64,000 nt of DNA from Mesorhizobium sp. Root102 (GTDB lineage: Bacteria > Pseudomonadota > Alphaproteobacteria > Rhizobiales > Rhizobiaceae): contig NZ_LMCP01000023.1 in the NCBI RefSeq assembly GCF_001425625.1, positions 334,494-398,493 on the forward strand, given 5' to 3'. Below the pieces are notes generated by a model. The model had not been told where the DNA came from. It did not search any database and was given only the letters and a program-made list of their open reading frames with translations. A program made the position numbers and the translations under genes. Below are positions 25,088-34,417 of this stretch, in pieces. The first letter of the stretch is position 1. Each line of letters begins with the position of its first letter.

Positions 25088-26731
25088 TCAGGCCGCTGCA
25101 TGCAGCGCGGCGACCGCCGCGAAGACTTCGGCCACCGCATGAGCACCGGGGTCGACCACGCCTTGCAGCTTGCTGCCGACATAGGCGGACCGTCCGGCTT
25201 TCGCCCTGTCCATGGCGGCGGTGGCCTCGGCACCGCGCCGAGCGGCTTCTGCCGCTTCCTCCAGACCACTGGAGTCGAGCGCTTTCAAGGCTGGTTCCAG
25301 GGCATCGATCATGGTGCGATCGCCAATGCTCGCGCCGCCATAGAAAGTCATTCGCTCAAGGCCGGCAAGCAGCGCCTTGGCAAGGTTCGCGTCGCTGTCC
25401 AACGCTTGCGCCGCCGCGGTGAAAAAGATAGACAGCAGCACGCCGCTGGAGCCGCCCATGGATGCGCTCAGAATGTCGCCTATCGCGCCAAGGGTGGCTG
25501 CAGGTTCGGCAAGCGGCAGCATATCAAGCCGCTCGAGAATACTGCGCGCGCCGGTCGCCACTGTCGAACCGGTGTCGCCGTCGCCCGCCTTGGCATCCAG
25601 CCCGTTCAAAGTGGCTTCGAGCGCGATCAGCCTTTCGCAGACCGTGACGACAAGGGATCTGGTCCGCGCATTCTGACTGGGCTTGCGTGCCGCGCTCTGT
25701 CCGGCTGGTTTCGCCATCGGCAGGATGACGGGTGACACAACAGGCTTTGCCGGCATCCAGGCGTGCGGGCCGACCGGCGCCAACAAGGCCGTCTCGCGCG
25801 TGGCGTCGAGCCGGATCAGCGACAGCGAGAAACCGTTCATGTTGAGCGCCGTCATCAGCGGTCCGGGGCCGATCGTCAGCTTGATGGTTTTGGCGAGCGG
25901 CGATGCAAGCACCGCGTTGGCGATAACAGACATTTCGAGCGGCGGCACCGAACCGAGATTGTTGATCAAAAGGGCGTAGGTGGCCTTGGGATCAAGCCGT
26001 GCCGCGAGGCGCTCAGCCATGATCGCGACCAGCCTGTCGGCACTTTGCACCGCAATCCTATCGACGCCCGGCTCGCCATGAATGCCGAGGCCGAGTTCGC
26101 CATCGTTCTCGCCAAACCTGTCTTCGTGCGGCTGGCCCGGGATCGAGCATGACGACAGCGACATGCCGAGCGAAACGATGTCCTTCGCCGCCGCGCGAGC
26201 GGCTGCCGCAACGGACGCCAGATCGTGGCCGGCCTCCGACAGGTGGCCTGCGATCTTGTGCACGAACAGGGTGCCGGCAACGCCGCGCGGCTGGGCAATG
26301 TCGGGGAGCGCGATGTCGTCGGCGACAATCACCATCTCGACGCGAACCCCTTCGGCGCGCGCCTTCTCGGCGGCCAGGCCGAAATTGAGGCGGTCGCCGG
26401 TGTAGTTCTTGACGATGAGCAGGCATCCGGCCGGGCCGGTCACCGCGCGGATGGCCGCCAGCACCGCTTCGACGCTTGGCGAGGCAAAGATCTCGCCCGA
26501 GACCGCCGCCGTCAGCATGCCCTTGCCGACGAAGCCGGCATGCGAGGGTTCGTGCCCGGCACCGCCGCCGGAGACGACGCTGACCTTCGTCCTGTCCCAG
26601 TCGGCGCGCAGGATGACCTTGATTTCGGGATAGCCGTCGAGACGCGCGAGATCGCCTGATCCAATGGTCCGCAACAGGCCATCCAGCGCCTCGGTGACGA
26701 TCGTTTCCCTGCGATTGAAAAAGTGCTTCAT
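25088..26731 (-). CDS. Fused ATP-type dihydroxyacetone kinase (DhaK-DhaL in one chain)
   Basis: A 547-residue two-domain kinase. The N-terminal DhaK-like part has SGGGAGHEPSHAGFVGKGML, LLIVKNYTGDRLNF and LGIHGEPG with the covalent-binding His. A Pro/Ala-rich linker near residues 335-360 is followed by a DhaL-like domain with LDAKAGDGDTGSTVATGA and GGSSGVLLSIFF. This is the architecture of ATP-dependent DHA kinases. It starts at ATG 26731 (MKHFFNRRETIV). Finding it next to a split PEP-dependent set is unusual; the two probably act on different ketoses or intermediates. Confidence 0.88.
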   Translation of the reverse strand: MKHFFNRRETIVTEALDGLLRTIGSGDLARLDGYPEIKVILRADWDRTKVSVVSGGGAGHEPSHAGFVGKGMLTAAVSGEIFASPSVEAVLAAIRAVTGPAGCLLIVKNYTGDRLNFGLAAEKARAEGVRVEMVIVADDIALPDIAQPRGVAGTLFVHKIAGHLSEAGHDLASVAAAARAAAKDIVSLGMSLSSCSIPGQPHEDRFGENDGELGLGIHGEPGVDRIAVQSADRLVAIMAERLAARLDPKATYALLINNLGSVPPLEMSVIANAVLASPLAKTIKLTIGPGPLMTALNMNGFSLSLIRLDATRETALLAPVGPHAWMPAKPVVSPVILPMAKPAGQSAARKPSQNARTRSLVVTVCERLIALEATLNGLDAKAGDGDTGSTVATGARSILERLDMLPLAEPAATLGAIGDILSASMGGSSGVLLSIFFTAAAQALDSDANLAKALLAGLERMTFYGGASIGDRTMIDALEPALKALDSSGLEEAAEAARRGAEATAAMDRAKAGRSAYVGSKLQGVVDPGAHAVAEVFAAVAALHAAA

Positions 26732-26809
26732 CGAATTTCGTCCAGCCCCGTATCCGCAATCGTCAATCAAAAACCGGTGCTGAACCTTGGAAGGAGGCAC
26801 CGAAGCCGT

Positions 26810-27823
26810 TCACATCAGTCGTTGTCCATCGGCACCGAAATACAGCGGCGACCGGTAGCGGATTACCACCCTGTCGCCCTGCGCCAGATCCGTGTCGGGG
26901 TCCGTCAGCGTCACCAGCTTCTTTTGGCCCACCGTCACATGCAGGTGGTTCTGGTCGCCGAGATGCTCGACCCAGTCGACGACGCCGTCGGCATGGCCAT
27001 TCGCGGCTTTCGCGATCGTCAGGTGCTCGGTACGCGCGCCGATGGTTTTGGTTCCCGCCGGCGCGCCGCCATCGGGCAGCAGTCCGGTCGGCAGAAGATT
27101 GATCGCCGGCTGGCCGAGCCTCGCCGCGACATGCAGGTTTGCCGGCTCGGAATAGATGGTGCGCGGCGAGCCGATCTGCACCAGCACGCCATCGGCAAGA
27201 ATGCCGATGCGGTCGGCCATGGTCATTGCCTCGATCTGGTCGTGGGTGACGTAAAGCATGGTGGCGCCGAGTTCGGTCTGGATGCGTTTCAGCTCGAGCC
27301 GCAGATCCGCCCGCAGCTTGGCGTCGAGAGACGACAGTGGCTCGTCCATCAAATAGATCGAAGGCTTGCGCACCAGCGCGCGGCCGATGGCGACGCGCTG
27401 CATTTCGCCGCCCGAAAGCTTGGTCGAGCGGTTGGCGAGCTTGTGATGGATGCGCACCATTTTCGCCACCTCCTCGACCCGGCGGCGAATCTGGTCTTCC
27501 GGCATCTTTCGGGCCGGCGAGCGGAGCGGGAAGGCGAGATTGTCGAACACCGACAGATGCGGATAGAGCGAGTACTGCTGGAACACGAAGGCCGTGTCGC
27601 GCTCGGCCGGCGACAGTGTCGTGGCATTGTGGCCGCCAATTTCGATCGTGCCGGAATCCGGCCGTTCCAACCCGGCGATCAGCCGCAGCGTCGTCGTCTT
27701 GCCGGCTCCTGTCGGCCCGAGCAGCACGACGAATTCACCATCTGATATGTGCAGGTCGAGACCGTCGACGGCGGCATGGTCGCCAAAATTCTTGGTCACG
27801 TTCTTGATGTGCACGTCAGCCAT
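26810..27823 (-). CDS. Sugar ABC transporter ATP-binding protein (CUT1/UgpC type), second copy
   Basis: A predicted 337-residue ATPase with Walker A LLGPTGAGKTTTLR, signature KLSGGEMQRVAIGRALV, Walker B YLMDEPLSSLD and switch HDQ, plus a C-terminal TOBE-type regulatory region. ATG 27823 overlaps the stop of the other ATPase by 8 bp. The importer therefore has two different ATPase subunits, as in some glycerol and polyol CUT1 systems where they form a heterodimer. Confidence 0.9.
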   Translation of the reverse strand: MADVHIKNVTKNFGDHAAVDGLDLHISDGEFVVLLGPTGAGKTTTLRLIAGLERPDSGTIEIGGHNATTLSPAERDTAFVFQQYSLYPHLSVFDNLAFPLRSPARKMPEDQIRRRVEEVAKMVRIHHKLANRSTKLSGGEMQRVAIGRALVRKPSIYLMDEPLSSLDAKLRADLRLELKRIQTELGATMLYVTHDQIEAMTMADRIGILADGVLVQIGSPRTIYSEPANLHVAARLGQPAINLLPTGLLPDGGAPAGTKTIGARTEHLTIAKAANGHADGVVDWVEHLGDQNHLHVTVGQKKLVTLTDPDTDLAQGDRVVIRYRSPLYFGADGQRLM

Positions 27824-28928
27824 GCTGGGCCCTCCGTTCCGAGGCCACATCGTGGATCGCGGTTCTCACCGCGCGGCCGGATCCTTTCTCGAACAGCGAC
27901 AGCCGTGCGCTGCTCAGCGCCAGGCCGACATGGTCGCCGGTGGAGAGCCGGATCTCGGCCGGCACGCGTGCCTTGATGATGCCATCCGCCGTCTCCACCG
28001 CGACGATCTGCGTTGTGCCGAGATATTCGGTGCCGTAGATGGCGCCGCGCAGCTTGGAAGCATCGTCGAAGCGGATGTGTTCGGGCCTGATACCAAGCGC
28101 CATGTCGCTAGGTGCGATATCCTCGCGCACTTCCGGTACCGCGACCTTCGCGCCCTGGACAATGATCTCCCTTGCCCCCTTGGCGAGCCCGCCGCCGAAT
28201 GCCAGAAAGTTCATCGGCGGCGAGCCGATGAAGTCGGCGACGAACATTGTCGCCGGGCGGTCATAGATTTCGCGTGGGCTTCCGAACTGTTCGATGACGC
28301 CATGGTTCATCACCGCGATCTTGTCGGCCATAGACATGGCTTCCATCTGGTCGTGCGTGACATAGACAGTCGTGGCGTGGATGCGGTTGTGCAGCTCGCG
28401 CAGCTCGTGGACCATCAGATCGCGGAATTCGGTGTCGAGCGTGCCGAGTGGCTCGTCCATCAGGAAGCATTTTGGCCGCCGCACGATGGCGCGGCCGAGC
28501 GCCACACGCTGGCGGTCGCCGCCGGCAAGGCCGGAGACCGATTTGTTGAGCAAATGGTCGATGCGCAGTAGCTTCGCTGTCTCCTCGACACGGGTGCGGA
28601 TTTCGGCTGCCGGCATACCTTGCGCCAGCAGAGGAAAGCCGATGTTCTTGCGCACATTCATGTGCGGATAGAGCGCGAACAGCTGGAAGACGAAGGCGAT
28701 GTCGCGCTCGCGTGCCCGCAGCATGGTGACGTCGTCGCGGCCAAGCAGGATCTGGCCGCCTGTCGGCAATTCGAGCCCCGCGATCATGCGCAATGTCGTC
28801 GTCTTGCCGCAGCCGGATGGTCCGAGCATGACGAAGAACTCGCCATCCTCGACGACGAAGTTGGAATCCTGCACGGCGACGAAATCGCCGAAGGCCTTTC
28901 TAAGGTGCTGGACGCGGATTTCGGCCAT
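27816..28928 (-). CDS. Sugar ABC transporter ATP-binding protein (CUT1 type), first copy
   Basis: A 370-residue ATPase: Walker A LGPSGCGKTTTLRM, signature SGLAGGDRQRVALGRAIV, Walker B FLMDEPLGTLD. The signature reads LAGGD rather than LSGGQ, a relaxed form that may leave one ATP site degenerate when paired with the neighbouring ATPase. The C-terminal regulatory domain contains GIRPEHIRF. It is 2 bp downstream of the small membrane gene. Confidence 0.9.
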   Translation of the reverse strand: MAEIRVQHLRKAFGDFVAVQDSNFVVEDGEFFVMLGPSGCGKTTTLRMIAGLELPTGGQILLGRDDVTMLRARERDIAFVFQLFALYPHMNVRKNIGFPLLAQGMPAAEIRTRVEETAKLLRIDHLLNKSVSGLAGGDRQRVALGRAIVRRPKCFLMDEPLGTLDTEFRDLMVHELRELHNRIHATTVYVTHDQMEAMSMADKIAVMNHGVIEQFGSPREIYDRPATMFVADFIGSPPMNFLAFGGGLAKGAREIIVQGAKVAVPEVREDIAPSDMALGIRPEHIRFDDASKLRGAIYGTEYLGTTQIVAVETADGIIKARVPAEIRLSTGDHVGLALSSARLSLFEKGSGRAVRTAIHDVASERRAQHG

Positions 28929-28930
28929 GA

Positions 28931-29137
28931 CTATTCCGGGAACTTGGAGACGATGATGAACATCACGGTGCCGGCGAGCATGGTGATGAAGGAGTAGGTG
29001 TAGAGCGACAGCGCGAAGGGCTGGAACAGCATCAGGAAGCCGATGGCGATCAGTGCCGTGGCGATGTTTTCCATCAGGCCGCGCCGTGCCCAGGCTGGCC
29101 AGCGCGATTTGCGTTTCTGGGGGTTGATCAAGCTCAT
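28931..29137 (-). CDS. Small two-span membrane protein of ABC operon
   Basis: A 68-residue protein with a basic N-terminus (NPQKRKSRWPAWARRG) and two hydrophobic helices (NIATALIAIGFLMLFQPFAL and YTYSFITMLAGTVMFIIV). It overlaps the permease stop by 4 bp and abuts the ATPase, so it is a fixed part of the operon. Small membrane proteins occur in several rhizobial polyol importers; their role is not known. Confidence 0.75.
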   Translation of the reverse strand: MSLINPQKRKSRWPAWARRGLMENIATALIAIGFLMLFQPFALSLYTYSFITMLAGTVMFIIVSKFPE

Positions 29138-30084
29138 TTGCGCACCGCGCCGAAGGTGATACCGCGCAGCAATTGCTTGCGGAGCAGGATGGTGAAGACC
29201 AGGATCGGCACCAGGAAAATCGTCGTTCCGGCTGCTACCGCCGGCCAGTCCTGGCCGCCTTCGCCGATGATGGTCGGAATGAAGGGCGGCGCGGTCTGCG
29301 CCGTGCCGGAGGTCAGAAGCGCCGCGAAGGCATACTCGTTCCAGGCGAAGATCAGGCAGAAGATCGCGGTCGCGGCGATGCCGGTCGTCGCCTGCGGCAG
29401 CACGGTGCGCCAGAAGGCCTGCAGCCGCGTATAGCCGTCGATCATCGCCGCCTCCTCATATTCGCGCGGGATCTCGTCGATGAAGCCTTTCAGCAGCCAC
29501 ACAGCCAGCGACACGTTGACCGCCGTATAGAGCAGGATCATGCCAAGCGCGGTGTCCGACAGGCCAAGCTCGCGGTACATCAGGTAGATCGGAATGGCGA
29601 CGGCGATCGGCGGCATGAAGCGCGTCGACAGGATGAAGAACAGAAGGTCGTCGGCGAGCGGCACCTTGAAGCGCGAGAAGCCGTAGGCCGACAGCGTGCC
29701 GAGGAAGACGGCGCAGAAGGTCGAGCCGAAGGCGATGATCAGCGAATTGACGAAGCGCGGCAGGAAGTTGGAGGGGCCGGCGATCACCATGTTGCGCTTG
29801 CGCGTGGTCTCGTCGCAGAAGCCCGTCGCCGGTCCCAGCGAGTTGATATAGTCCGGCGTCTGCCGCGTCCGCGTCGTGAACAAATTGCAGTAGCCTTCGA
29901 GACTAGGCTGAAACAGGATCTTGGGCGGATAGGCAATCGAATCCGGCGGCGTCTTGAAGCTGGTGGCGAAGATCCACAGCAGCGGCACGATCGAGATCAG
30001 CGCGTAGAGCACGATGATCGTTCCGGCGATGCGCTTCGAGTTGGCCGAGGGTGCGACGACCGAATGGGCTGTGGTCAGGCTCAT
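29134..30084 (-). CDS. Sugar ABC transporter permease (MalG type)
   Basis: A 316-residue inner-membrane permease with six predicted helices and the EAA loop EIPREYEEAAMIDGYTRLQA followed by FWRTVLPQATTG. The long periplasmic insert between helices 1 and 2 is typical of MalG-type subunits. It overlaps the other permease by 4 bp and the small membrane gene by 4 bp. Confidence 0.92.
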   Translation of the reverse strand: MSLTTAHSVVAPSANSKRIAGTIIVLYALISIVPLLWIFATSFKTPPDSIAYPPKILFQPSLEGYCNLFTTRTRQTPDYINSLGPATGFCDETTRKRNMVIAGPSNFLPRFVNSLIIAFGSTFCAVFLGTLSAYGFSRFKVPLADDLLFFILSTRFMPPIAVAIPIYLMYRELGLSDTALGMILLYTAVNVSLAVWLLKGFIDEIPREYEEAAMIDGYTRLQAFWRTVLPQATTGIAATAIFCLIFAWNEYAFAALLTSGTAQTAPPFIPTIIGEGGQDWPAVAAGTTIFLVPILVFTILLRKQLLRGITFGAVRK

Positions 30085-31049
30085 CTCTGCTTCACCTTGT
30101 TGAGCGCCTTGACGTAGATGTTGGCTAGACCAAACACCGCGACGAACAGGATGATGGCGAAGGCCGAGGAATAGCCGGTGCGCCAGCTCTCAAAAGCCTG
30201 GCGCTTCAGCGTGATCGAGGCGACCTCGGTGGTCGAGCCCGGCCCGCCGCCGGTCAACAGATTGACCATGTCGAACATCTTGAAGTTCTCGATGCCGCGA
30301 AACAGCACCGCCAGCATGATGAAGGGCAGCGCCATAGGCAGCGTGATCGACCAGAACTGCCGCCAGTTCGAGGCGCGGTCGACCTCGGCCGCCTCGTAGA
30401 TGTATTCGGGGATGGAGCGTAAGCCCGCGAGGCAGATCAGCATCACGTAAGGCGTCCACATCCATGTATCGACGATGATGATCGACCACGGCGCCAGCGA
30501 GACGTTGGAGAGCATCTGGATATCGGTCGGCGGAATCCTGGTGAAGAAGGAAATCGCGTAGGCGAACAGGCCGATCTGCGGTTCGTAGAGGAAGCGCCAG
30601 AAATTGCCGACCACCGCCGGCGACAGCATCATCGGCACCAGGATCAGCGTCGTCCAGAAGGCGTGGCCGCGGAACTTCCTGTCGATCAGCCAGGCCAGCG
30701 TGAAGCCGATCAGCGTCTGCAACAGGATGGTCCAGAACACGAAATGCGCCGTCGTCTGCATGGCGATCCAGATATCCTTGTCGCCAAGGATGCGCTGGTA
30801 GTTGGCAAAGCCGAGATTTTTTACCACTTCGTTCGGCCGGTTGGCGCGGTAGTTGGTGAACGACAGATAGATCGCCCAGAACAGCGGGAAGATGTTGATG
30901 GCCAGCAGCAACAGGATCGTCGGCGAGATGAACAGCCAGGCGAGGCCCTTGTCGCTGATGCCCCGGACCTTGCGGGCCAACGGTTCCGGGGTCGCCCGGG
31001 CAACGTTCTCCGCGGTCCGATTGAGCATGGTGAGTCCTGCTTCGGTCAC
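30081..31049 (-). CDS. Sugar ABC transporter permease (MalF type)
   Basis: A 322-residue inner-membrane permease. The EAA loop is IPEYIYEAAEVDRASNWRQF followed by WSITLPMALP. Six helices are visible, starting with LAWLFISPTILLLLAINIFP. A start at a later Met (MLNRTAE) is possible. It pairs with the MalG-type subunit to form the import channel. Confidence 0.92.
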   Translation of the reverse strand: MTEAGLTMLNRTAENVARATPEPLARKVRGISDKGLAWLFISPTILLLLAINIFPLFWAIYLSFTNYRANRPNEVVKNLGFANYQRILGDKDIWIAMQTTAHFVFWTILLQTLIGFTLAWLIDRKFRGHAFWTTLILVPMMLSPAVVGNFWRFLYEPQIGLFAYAISFFTRIPPTDIQMLSNVSLAPWSIIIVDTWMWTPYVMLICLAGLRSIPEYIYEAAEVDRASNWRQFWSITLPMALPFIMLAVLFRGIENFKMFDMVNLLTGGGPGSTTEVASITLKRQAFESWRTGYSSAFAIILFVAVFGLANIYVKALNKVKQR

Positions 31050-31136
31050 TTGGTCGTCTCTGTCATGGAATTTATCTGAACCGCGTCCCGTGCCAAGGCG
31101 GCACGGGACGCTTGGGTCTAGCTCGGGAGGAGCCGG

Positions 31137-32468
31137 TTACATCTTGCCGTCATCCTGGAAGACCTGCGTCCAGTCCTTGACCAGGCCGTCCAGCGCATCC
31201 TTGGCCGAACCCTGGCCGGCGACGACATAGTCGTGGAAGCGCTTCTGCGAGGCCTGCAGCAGCGGCGCGTAGCTCGGCTCGGCCCAGAAGTCCTTCACGA
31301 TGGCCATCGAATCGAGGAAGGTCTGCGCGTAGGGCTGGCTGGCCGGGAAGGTCGGATCCTTGACCACGGCGTTGAGGCAGGAATAACCGCCGAGCGACCA
31401 CCACTTGGCCTGCACGTCCTTGTTGGCGAACCATTTGATGTATTTCAGCGCCGATTCCTGCTTGTCGGAATAGGACACCACCGAGATACCCTGGCCGCCG
31501 AGCTGGGCGAACTGGTCGCCGTCCGGACCCTTCGGGTTGACGAAGTAGCCGATCTTGTCGCCGCCGACATTCTCGTCCTTCTGCAGGCCCGGCCATGTGA
31601 AGGCGAAGTTCATGTGCATCGCCACCTGGCCGGATTTGAAGGCATCGACACCTTCGCCCATGTAGCTGTTCGAAGCGCCCGGCGGCGTGCAGCAATCATA
31701 GAGCGCCTTGTAGAATTCCAGGCCCTTCACCGACTTGTCGGAATTGACGAAGCCTTCCATTTCATAGGGCTTCTTGGGGTTCTCGTACTGGAAGCCATAG
31801 CTGTAGAGCACGTCCATGGCGCCCATGGTGATGCCTTCCGAGCCGCGCTCGGTGTAGATCGAGGCGCCATAGACGGTCTTGCCGTCGATCTCGCGCTTCT
31901 GGAAGAACTCGGCGACCTGTTTCAGCTGGTCGAAGGTGGTCGGCGGGCCGAGATCCCAGCCATACTTCTCCTTGAATTCCTTCTGCAGCTCCGGCTTGGA
32001 GAACCAGTCCTTGCGATAGGTCCAGCCGACGACGTCGCCCATGGCCGGCAGCGCCCAGTAGTTCGGGGTGTTCTTCGGCCATTCCGAATAACCGACGACG
32101 GTTGCCGGCACGAAATCGTCCATGCTGATCTTCTCCTTGTCGAAGAAGTCGTTCAGCTTGACATAATGGCCGTTCTCGGCGGCGCCGCCGATCCACTGGC
32201 TGTCGCCGATGATCAGGTCGCACAGCTTGCCGTGCGAGTTCAGCTCGTTGAGGAAACGGTCGGCATAGTTGGTCCACGGCACGAATTCGAATTTCATGCC
32301 GATGCCGGTTTCCTTGGTAAAATCCTTGGACAGTTCGACAAGCGCGTTTGCCGGGTCCCAGGCGGCCCAGCACAGCGTCAGGTCTTCAGCGTGCGCGACG
32401 TTCGAGGCAGCTGTCGACGCGGTTATCGCCGAGGTCAGTCCCAACGCCAGTTTCAAGCTCGATTTCAT
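31137..32468 (-). CDS. Extracellular sugar-binding protein of ABC importer
   Basis: A 443-residue periplasmic binding protein (SBP family 1) with a signal peptide ending in NVAHA before EDLTLCWAAWDPANALVEL. The mature part has the expected two-lobe pattern, with WALPAMGDVVGWTYRKDWF and GQGISVVSYSDKQESALKYI. Two or more cysteines (LCWAA, GKLCDL, YDCCTPP, YSCLN) may form disulfides. It is the promoter-proximal gene of the operon, preceded by repeated TGTTTAGT boxes. Ligand is unknown; the downstream kinases suggest a polyol or ketose. Confidence 0.9.
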   Translation of the reverse strand: MKSSLKLALGLTSAITASTAASNVAHAEDLTLCWAAWDPANALVELSKDFTKETGIGMKFEFVPWTNYADRFLNELNSHGKLCDLIIGDSQWIGGAAENGHYVKLNDFFDKEKISMDDFVPATVVGYSEWPKNTPNYWALPAMGDVVGWTYRKDWFSKPELQKEFKEKYGWDLGPPTTFDQLKQVAEFFQKREIDGKTVYGASIYTERGSEGITMGAMDVLYSYGFQYENPKKPYEMEGFVNSDKSVKGLEFYKALYDCCTPPGASNSYMGEGVDAFKSGQVAMHMNFAFTWPGLQKDENVGGDKIGYFVNPKGPDGDQFAQLGGQGISVVSYSDKQESALKYIKWFANKDVQAKWWSLGGYSCLNAVVKDPTFPASQPYAQTFLDSMAIVKDFWAEPSYAPLLQASQKRFHDYVVAGQGSAKDALDGLVKDWTQVFQDDGKM

Positions 32469-32568
32469 GCCTTCCTCCCATTTGCGAAACGCGCCCGGAT
32501 GACGGTTTCAAGAGCCCTCAACCCCTCTCCTCAGGGGCCCAAACATGGCGGCGCGACAGCACCGCAGA

Positions 32569-32608
32569 TGTTTAGTAATTTGTTTAGTGATGCAATTTTT
32601 ACTAAACA
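32569..32608. promoter_or_regulatory. Triple TGTTTAGT operator upstream of ABC/dha operon
   Basis: TGTTTAGTAA at 32569-32578, TGTTTAGTGA at 32581-32590 and the inverted TTACTAAACA at 32599-32608 form a direct repeat plus an inverted repeat in an AT-rich stretch about 100 bp upstream of the binding-protein gene. This is the layout of an operator for a repressor of LacI, DeoR or similar type. The rest of the 284-bp gap (to 32752) shows no gene. Confidence 0.6.
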
Positions 32609-32752
32609 AGGCAAGCGAATTCGTTGCTGCGCCGCAGCATGCTTGCATCGGTCTCGGAAAACGTTGGGAAAAGTGCGGATCACGAGTCGGATCCGCCCCC
32701 TATCGAAGCCGTGCGGGCTCGTTCCGACCCGGCTGCAAAATCGTAGCGGCTC

Positions 32753-33442
32753 TCAGCCGACTCGTTTGGTGCTCACCATGACCTTGCGGATCGGCGGCGC
32801 CGGCGGCAGCAGCGCGCGGATGTCGGCGAAGGGGAACGTCGGTTCGAAGCGGAAGGCTTCGGCCAACGAGCCTTGAACGCCGTTGCACTGGCCGGCGCGA
32901 AAGAGGTTTTGCGTTCGCGCGCCGTCGACGAAGCGCTCCGGATCCTGTGACTGATGCATGCGGATCGCTTTCGCCTTGATCTTGGCATGGGCGGAAATGT
33001 CGACATAGTGCGTCGGAGAAAAACCGGTGCCGCCCATCGTGTCGGCATGCAGCACCGGAACCCCGAACGACGCCGCGATGCGCACGCCGTCCGACAGCGC
33101 GCGATGATCGGCGTGATAGTCGTTTGGCGCATGCGTGATCGCCAGATCTGGTCCGGTCTCGCGAATCAGCTCTTTCAGCGCCCCGATCAGCGCTGCATCG
33201 GCCACCAGTTCGCCGTCGGGAAAGTCGAGGAAGCGCGGCGCCGCCCCGAGCAGCGCGGCCGCGGCCGTTGCTTCCTCGCGACGGACGCGGGCGAGAACAG
33301 CGGGATCACTCTTGCCGCCCCTGGCACCATCCGTGGCTATGGCAAAAGTGAGTTCTGCGCCTTGCGCGGCATAGGCGGCCATCGTACCGAACATGAAGAT
33401 CTCGATGTCGTCCGGGTGCGCACCGAGCGCCAGGATTTTCAA
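32753..33442 (-). CDS. PIG-L family deacetylase
   Basis: A 229-residue zinc-dependent N-acetylglucosaminyl deacetylase-like protein (LmbE family). Metal-binding motif GAHPDDIE lies at the N-terminus and HxxH in NDYHADHRALSDG near the middle. TTG 33442 is the chosen start because GGGGAGAG stands just upstream and LKILALGAHPDD is the family start; an ATG at 33469 would add nine residues and overlap the divergent gene's leader. Substrate is unknown. Confidence 0.82.
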   Translation of the reverse strand: MKILALGAHPDDIEIFMFGTMAAYAAQGAELTFAIATDGARGGKSDPAVLARVRREEATAAAALLGAAPRFLDFPDGELVADAALIGALKELIRETGPDLAITHAPNDYHADHRALSDGVRIAASFGVPVLHADTMGGTGFSPTHYVDISAHAKIKAKAIRMHQSQDPERFVDGARTQNLFRAGQCNGVQGSLAEAFRFEPTFPFADIRALLPPAPPIRKVMVSTKRVG

Positions 33443-33470
33443 ACCACTCTCTCCCCGGAAATGGAACAAC

Positions 33471-34361
33471 GTGACGAACGGTATCCTGCTCGCCCTGATC
33501 GCCTACGCAAGCTATTCGGGCAGCGATGCCGTTGTCAAAAGTCTGGGCGGACAATTCACGGTCTTCGAGATAGGCTTCTTCACGACGCTGTTTGCGGGCT
33601 GTTTTCTCTTCTTCACGCGCCCGGCGGGCGAGCGCTGGCGTGATTTCTGGCGCACCAGGCGGCCCTGGGCGGTGCAGGCGCGTGCCTGGGCGGGTATCGC
33701 TTCCGGCGTGCTCAGCGTCTACGCCTTCACCACCATTCCGCTGGCCGAGTCCTATGCGCTGATCTTCCTGGCGCCGCTCTGCGTCACCATCCTCTCCACG
33801 GTGATCCTTAAAGAGAAGGTCGGCCTCTGGCGTTGGCTGGCGGTGGTTGCCGGTTTTGCCGGCGTCATGCTGGTGGTGCGGCCGGGCTTTCGCGAACTCA
33901 ATCTCGGTCACCTTGCCGCTTTCGGCGTTGCCTTCCTCGCTGCCACCAGCGTCATCCTGATGCGCTCGCTGGCGCAGCAGGAAAAGCGCACCACCATGCT
34001 GGGCGTGCTCGTCGGCTACGGCCTGTTGTTCAACGGCATCGGCGCCGCCGCCACCGCATTCACCGTTCCCAGCGGAACACAGTTGCTGTGGCTGGCGATG
34101 GCCGGAGCCTTCACGGCAGGCGGACAATTCCTGCAGCTGCTGGCCATGAAATACGCACCCGCCAACCGGGTCGCGCCGACGCATTATTCGCAGATCGTCT
34201 GGGCGGTGATCCTCGGCGCGCTGTTCTTCCAGGAATATCCGGACGGGCTGTCGCTGGTCGGCCTGGCGGTCGTCGGTGGAGCCGGCCTGCTGACCATGGT
34301 GCGCGAGGAAGCGCGGTTGGGCACGGTGCGCTGGAACCCGTTTTCGCGCACCCGGCTTTGA
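33471..34361 (+). CDS. EamA/DMT family transporter
   Basis: A 296-residue inner-membrane protein with ten hydrophobic segments and two EamA repeats; SYALIFLAPLCVTILSTVIL and PTHYSQIVWAVILGALFF are typical of DMT metabolite exporters. The GTG at 33471 is chosen since the first helix (GILLALIAYASYSG) follows. It is divergent from the PIG-L gene with only 28 bp between start codons. Confidence 0.85.
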   Translation: MTNGILLALIAYASYSGSDAVVKSLGGQFTVFEIGFFTTLFAGCFLFFTRPAGERWRDFWRTRRPWAVQARAWAGIASGVLSVYAFTTIPLAESYALIFLAPLCVTILSTVILKEKVGLWRWLAVVAGFAGVMLVVRPGFRELNLGHLAAFGVAFLAATSVILMRSLAQQEKRTTMLGVLVGYGLLFNGIGAAATAFTVPSGTQLLWLAMAGAFTAGGQFLQLLAMKYAPANRVAPTHYSQIVWAVILGALFFQEYPDGLSLVGLAVVGGAGLLTMVREEARLGTVRWNPFSRTRL

Positions 34362-34417
34362 ATTGGCGTTGGTGCGATAAGTTGCACGGCCACCACCACC
34401 GCTGATATGCGGACGCG

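Noticed and set aside
31233..32876. 547-codon plus-strand frame opposite the solute-binding protein
   Set aside because: No recognisable domain; it covers a complete binding protein with a signal peptide.
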